Assembly (NCBI GenBank): GCA_013205645.1
Contig: JABMMH010000068.1
Coordinates: forward strand, 1 to 9,170
Length of the DNA stretch: 9,170 nucleotides
Source: Polaromonas sp.
GTDB taxonomy: Bacteria; Pseudomonadota; Gammaproteobacteria; Burkholderiales; Burkholderiaceae_C
Direction: 5' to 3'
A program made the position numbers and the translations under genes. A model generated the notes under the pieces. That model was given only the letters and a program-made list of their open reading frames with translations, did no database searches and was not told the origin of the DNA. Below, one piece after another: positions 7,304 through 9,170 of this stretch (its first letter is position 1; the number at the start of each line of letters is the position of its first letter).

Positions 7304-8302
7304 TTAATCCGACGTGATTTTTCGTTCAGCGATGATTTTTTTCCACTTGGCAGCATCCGTCTTGACCATCGCAGCAAATGCTTGTGGCGTACCACCGGTC
7401 GGCTCTGCGCCAAGTCGTGCAAAGCGCTCCTTCACCTCAGGTTCACCCAAGGCAGCATTGAGCGCCGCGTTGATTTTGACAACGAGATCTGTGGGCAGGC
7501 CTTTCGGGCCGTAAACACCAAACCAAGTGACCGACTCGAACCCCGGCAGTGACTCGGCCACCGTCGGCATACCAGGCGCCAGTGCCGTCGGACGCAGACT
7601 GGTCACCGCCAAGGCACGCAGCTTACCGTCCTTGACGTGCGGCAAGCCGGTGACCAAAGAATCAATCAACAAGTCCAGCTTGCCGCTGATCAAATCAGGA
7701 ATGGAGAGCGCCGTGCCGCGGTAGGGAATATGCAGGATAAAAGTGCCCGACTCCGCCTTGAAGTACTCCGTCGTCAAGTTGATGATGGTGCCGTTGCCAC
7801 TCGACGCGTAATTCAGCTTGCCCGGATTCTTGCGCGCGTGATCAATGAACTCACGCATCGTCTTGGCGGGGGAAGACAGCGGCACCAGCACCACATTTGG
7901 TGAGGTGGCGACGTAGCCAATCGGCGTGAAGTCGGTTTCGGCGTTGTACGGAATTTTGGGATTGATGGCCGGGCCGATGCTGTGTGTGCTGGAGGTTGAC
8001 AGCAGCAAGGTGTAGCCGTCGGGCGACGCTTTCGACGCCGCGTCGGCACCAATCGTTCCACCTGCACCGGGACGGTTGTCAACCACCACCGCTTGGCCCA
8101 ATTTTTCACCCAGCTTTTGTGACAAAGCACGCGCCAGAATGTCGGTCGCGCCGCCCGCCGGAAAAGGCACCACCAGGCGTATCGGCCGCACGGGATAGGC
8201 GGCGGCCGCGGATGTCGGTTGAGCTGCCGCCGGCACGAGCGAGTTGGCAAGCATGACGGCTAACGCCAAACCCCAGCAAGAAAGATTCAGTTTGCGTTTC
8301 AT
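7304..8302 (-). CDS. Bug-family (TctC-like) periplasmic solute-binding protein
   Basis: This 332-residue secreted binding protein belongs to the tripartite tricarboxylate transporter receptor family (Bug proteins), which captures small carboxylates or related solutes in the periplasm for a TctAB-type permease. It has a Sec signal peptide with a basic start (MKRK), a hydrophobic core (about residues 10-24) and likely cleavage after AAA at residue 27. The mature part opens with YPVRPIRLVVPFPAGGATD (36-54), the hallmark of the family, then NRPGAGGTIGAD (77-88), SPDGYTLL (93-100), HIPYRGTALSIPDLISGKLD (191-210) and RALAVTS (229-235). The ATG is chosen because it supplies the whole signal peptide; no strong ribosome site precedes it. 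A partial tctA lies upstream, but a terminator separates the two, so this may be an orphan Bug protein, common in Burkholderiales. The ligand is unknown. Confidence 0.95.
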   Translation of the reverse strand: MKRKLNLSCWGLALAVMLANSLVPAAAQPTSAAAAYPVRPIRLVVPFPAGGATDILARALSQKLGEKLGQAVVVDNRPGAGGTIGADAASKASPDGYTLLLSTSSTHSIGPAINPKIPYNAETDFTPIGYVATSPNVVLVPLSSPAKTMREFIDHARKNPGKLNYASSGNGTIINLTTEYFKAESGTFILHIPYRGTALSIPDLISGKLDLLIDSLVTGLPHVKDGKLRALAVTSLRPTALAPGMPTVAESLPGFESVTWFGVYGPKGLPTDLVVKINAALNAALGEPEVKERFARLGAEPTGGTPQAFAAMVKTDAAKWKKIIAERKITSD

Positions 8303-8382
8303 GGTTTGATTGTGCAGCGATTCTTAAACAGCTCAGACGGCAAGCAGCAGCGCCCTGTAGCCAGATAAAATGTTGGCCGGTC
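8303..8382 (-). other. Spacer that should hold the promoter of the binding-protein block
   Basis: These 80 bases separate the tctA terminator from the binding-protein ATG, so transcription of the five minus-strand genes probably starts here. I looked for paired -35 and -10 elements. The best -10-like string is TAAGAAT, about 20 bases before the ATG, without a good -35 at 16-18 bases. No operator-like palindrome or good Shine-Dalgarno is evident. The promoter role is inferred from position only. Confidence 0.35.
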
Positions 8383-8412
8383 AAAAAAAACGGCGCCCGA
8401 GGACGCCGTTTT
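8383..8412 (-). terminator. Intrinsic terminator after tctA
   Basis: The minus-strand transcript forms a perfect 9-base-pair stem (AAAACGGCG with CGCCGTTTT; arms 8404-8412 and 8387-8395) around an 8-base loop, followed by an unbroken run of eight T (8390-8383). It starts 20 bases after the tctA stop codon. This is a textbook Rho-independent terminator, and it insulates the binding-protein gene from tctA transcription. Because of the A/T ends it could also act weakly on the plus strand, where only four T follow the stem core. Confidence 0.9.
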
Positions 8413-8432
8413 GTAGAGTCAAGCGGTACTCG

Positions 8433-9170
8433 TCACTCTTCGACGAAAGCTTCTTCTCGCTTGTTCTTGATCGATGGCAGCAGCACGATGGCCAACAGCA
8501 GCAGACCCGCAGCCAGCAAGCCAGCCGACAAGGGGCGCGTCACAAACACGCTCCAGTCACCACGTGACAGCAGCAGCGCACGGCGCAGATTTTCTTCCAT
8601 CATCGGGCCCAGAATGAAACCCAGTAACAACGGTGCAGGTTCCGCGCCCAGCTTGACGAAGAGATAACCAATCACACCGAAGATACCGACAGTCCAGACG
8701 TCGAACGTGTTGTTGTTGGTCGAGTAAACGCCGATCGCACAGAACAGCACGATGGACGGGAACAGGTAGCGGTAAGGCACGGTCAACAGCTTGATCCACA
8801 TGCCGATCAAAGGCAGGTTCAAGATGATCAACATGGCATTGCCAATCCACATCGACGCAATCAAGCCCCAGAACAACTCTGGGTTGCTGGTCATGACCTG
8901 TGGACCGGGCTGGATGTTGTGAATCGTCATCGCCCCCACCATCAAGGCCATCACGGCGTTCGGCGGAATGCCCAGCGTCAGCAGCGGAATGAAGGAAGTT
9001 TGTGCGCCCGCGTTGTTGGCCGACTCAGGGCCGGCCACACCACGGATGTTGCCTTGGCCAAATGGCACTTCGCCCGGCTTCATCTTGATTTTCTTTTCCA
9101 GCGCATATGCTGCAAAAGCTGCCAGCAGCGCACCACCACCCGGCAAGATGCCAAGGGCTGAACCCAGGAA
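8433..9170 (-). CDS. tctA: TctA-family tripartite tricarboxylate transporter permease, N-terminal half outside the window
   Basis: This is the large membrane subunit of a secondary tricarboxylate-type uptake system, working with a small TctB subunit and a TctC/Bug binding protein. The open frame enters from the window edge (Phe-Leu-Gly-Ser-Ala-Leu-Gly-Ile...) and gives 245 residues of an expected roughly 500. Family features in order are GILPGGGALLAAFAAYALEK near the edge, FGQGNIRGVAGPESANNAG, the LGIPPNAVMALMVGA loop (usually LGIPG), and IQPGPQVMTSNPELFWGL. Several membrane helices follow, with EPAPLLLGFILGPMMEENLRR before the last one. The protein ends in a charged tail (KNKREEAFVEE). Any apparent start codon near 9146 is an internal Leu codon. 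The gene is followed by a strong terminator. No tctB is visible here; it would lie upstream of tctA, outside the window. Confidence 0.95.
   Translation of the reverse strand, partial: FLGSALGILPGGGALLAAFAAYALEKKIKMKPGEVPFGQGNIRGVAGPESANNAGAQTSFIPLLTLGIPPNAVMALMVGAMTIHNIQPGPQVMTSNPELFWGLIASMWIGNAMLIILNLPLIGMWIKLLTVPYRYLFPSIVLFCAIGVYSTNNNTFDVWTVGIFGVIGYLFVKLGAEPAPLLLGFILGPMMEENLRRALLLSRGDWSVFVTRPLSAGLLAAGLLLLAIVLLPSIKNKREEAFVEE

Noticed and set aside
7271..7552. A 93-codon plus-strand ORF with an AAGGAGG upstream
   Set aside because: It lies antisense to the conserved C-terminal part of the binding-protein gene, the spacing to the ATG is long (11 bases), and the product resembles no family I know. 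Kept only as a note in the leader finding.
8303..8382. A sigma-70 promoter using TAAGAAT as -10
   Set aside because: The nearest TTG-containing -35-like string (TTGCCG) is only 11 bases away and nothing suitable lies at 16-18 bases, so I do not call a defined promoter.
9144..9146. TTG as a start codon for the TctA fragment
   Set aside because: The frame continues open to the window edge with conserved TctA residues (GSALGILPGGGA), so this is an internal Leu codon.

Overview
The window looks like chromosomal DNA of a betaproteobacterium, most likely Burkholderiales and possibly Comamonadaceae. This is inferred from the moderately high GC content (judged by eye), the ileS-lspA pair, and a Bug-type periplasmic binding protein beside a TctA permease, a family greatly expanded in that order. 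There are eight protein genes, two of them cut by the window edges. I see no RNA genes, insertion sequences, CRISPR arrays or phage genes.

Plus strand, 1-2812: the 3' four-fifths of ileS (isoleucyl-tRNA synthetase) is followed by lspA (lipoprotein signal peptidase), whose start codon shares one base with the ileS stop. This is a housekeeping pair. It converges on the minus-strand block with only 13 bases between the stop codons and no visible terminator.

Minus strand, 8302 down to 2826: five genes run in one direction, in transcription order a Bug-type solute-binding protein, a gamma-glutamyltransferase-family (GGT) enzyme, an EamA/DMT membrane transporter, a short-chain dehydrogenase/reductase (SDR) and a zeta-crystallin-type quinone oxidoreductase. 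Gaps are 83, 0, 60 and 36 bases and no intrinsic terminator is seen among them, so they may form one transcription unit. Two members are atypical. The GGT homologue keeps its nucleophilic threonine but has replaced the residues that hold the gamma-glutamyl group in canonical GGT. The SDR has Ser and Arg where the family's YxxxK has Tyr and Lys. The cluster could take up or process a small amide- or acid-containing compound, but the substrate cannot be read from the sequence.

Minus strand, 9170 down to 8433: the C-terminal half of a TctA permease (tripartite tricarboxylate transporter family) ends at a strong intrinsic terminator at 8383-8412, which separates it from the binding-protein gene. 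An 80-base spacer between that terminator and the binding-protein start is the likely place for the promoter of the five-gene block.

Overall this is mostly ordinary metabolic chromosome. The points worth a second look are the two enzymes with altered active sites placed together, the zero-gap TTG start of the EamA gene, and the pyrimidine-rich leader of the GGT gene. I found no clear sign of a wholly new system.
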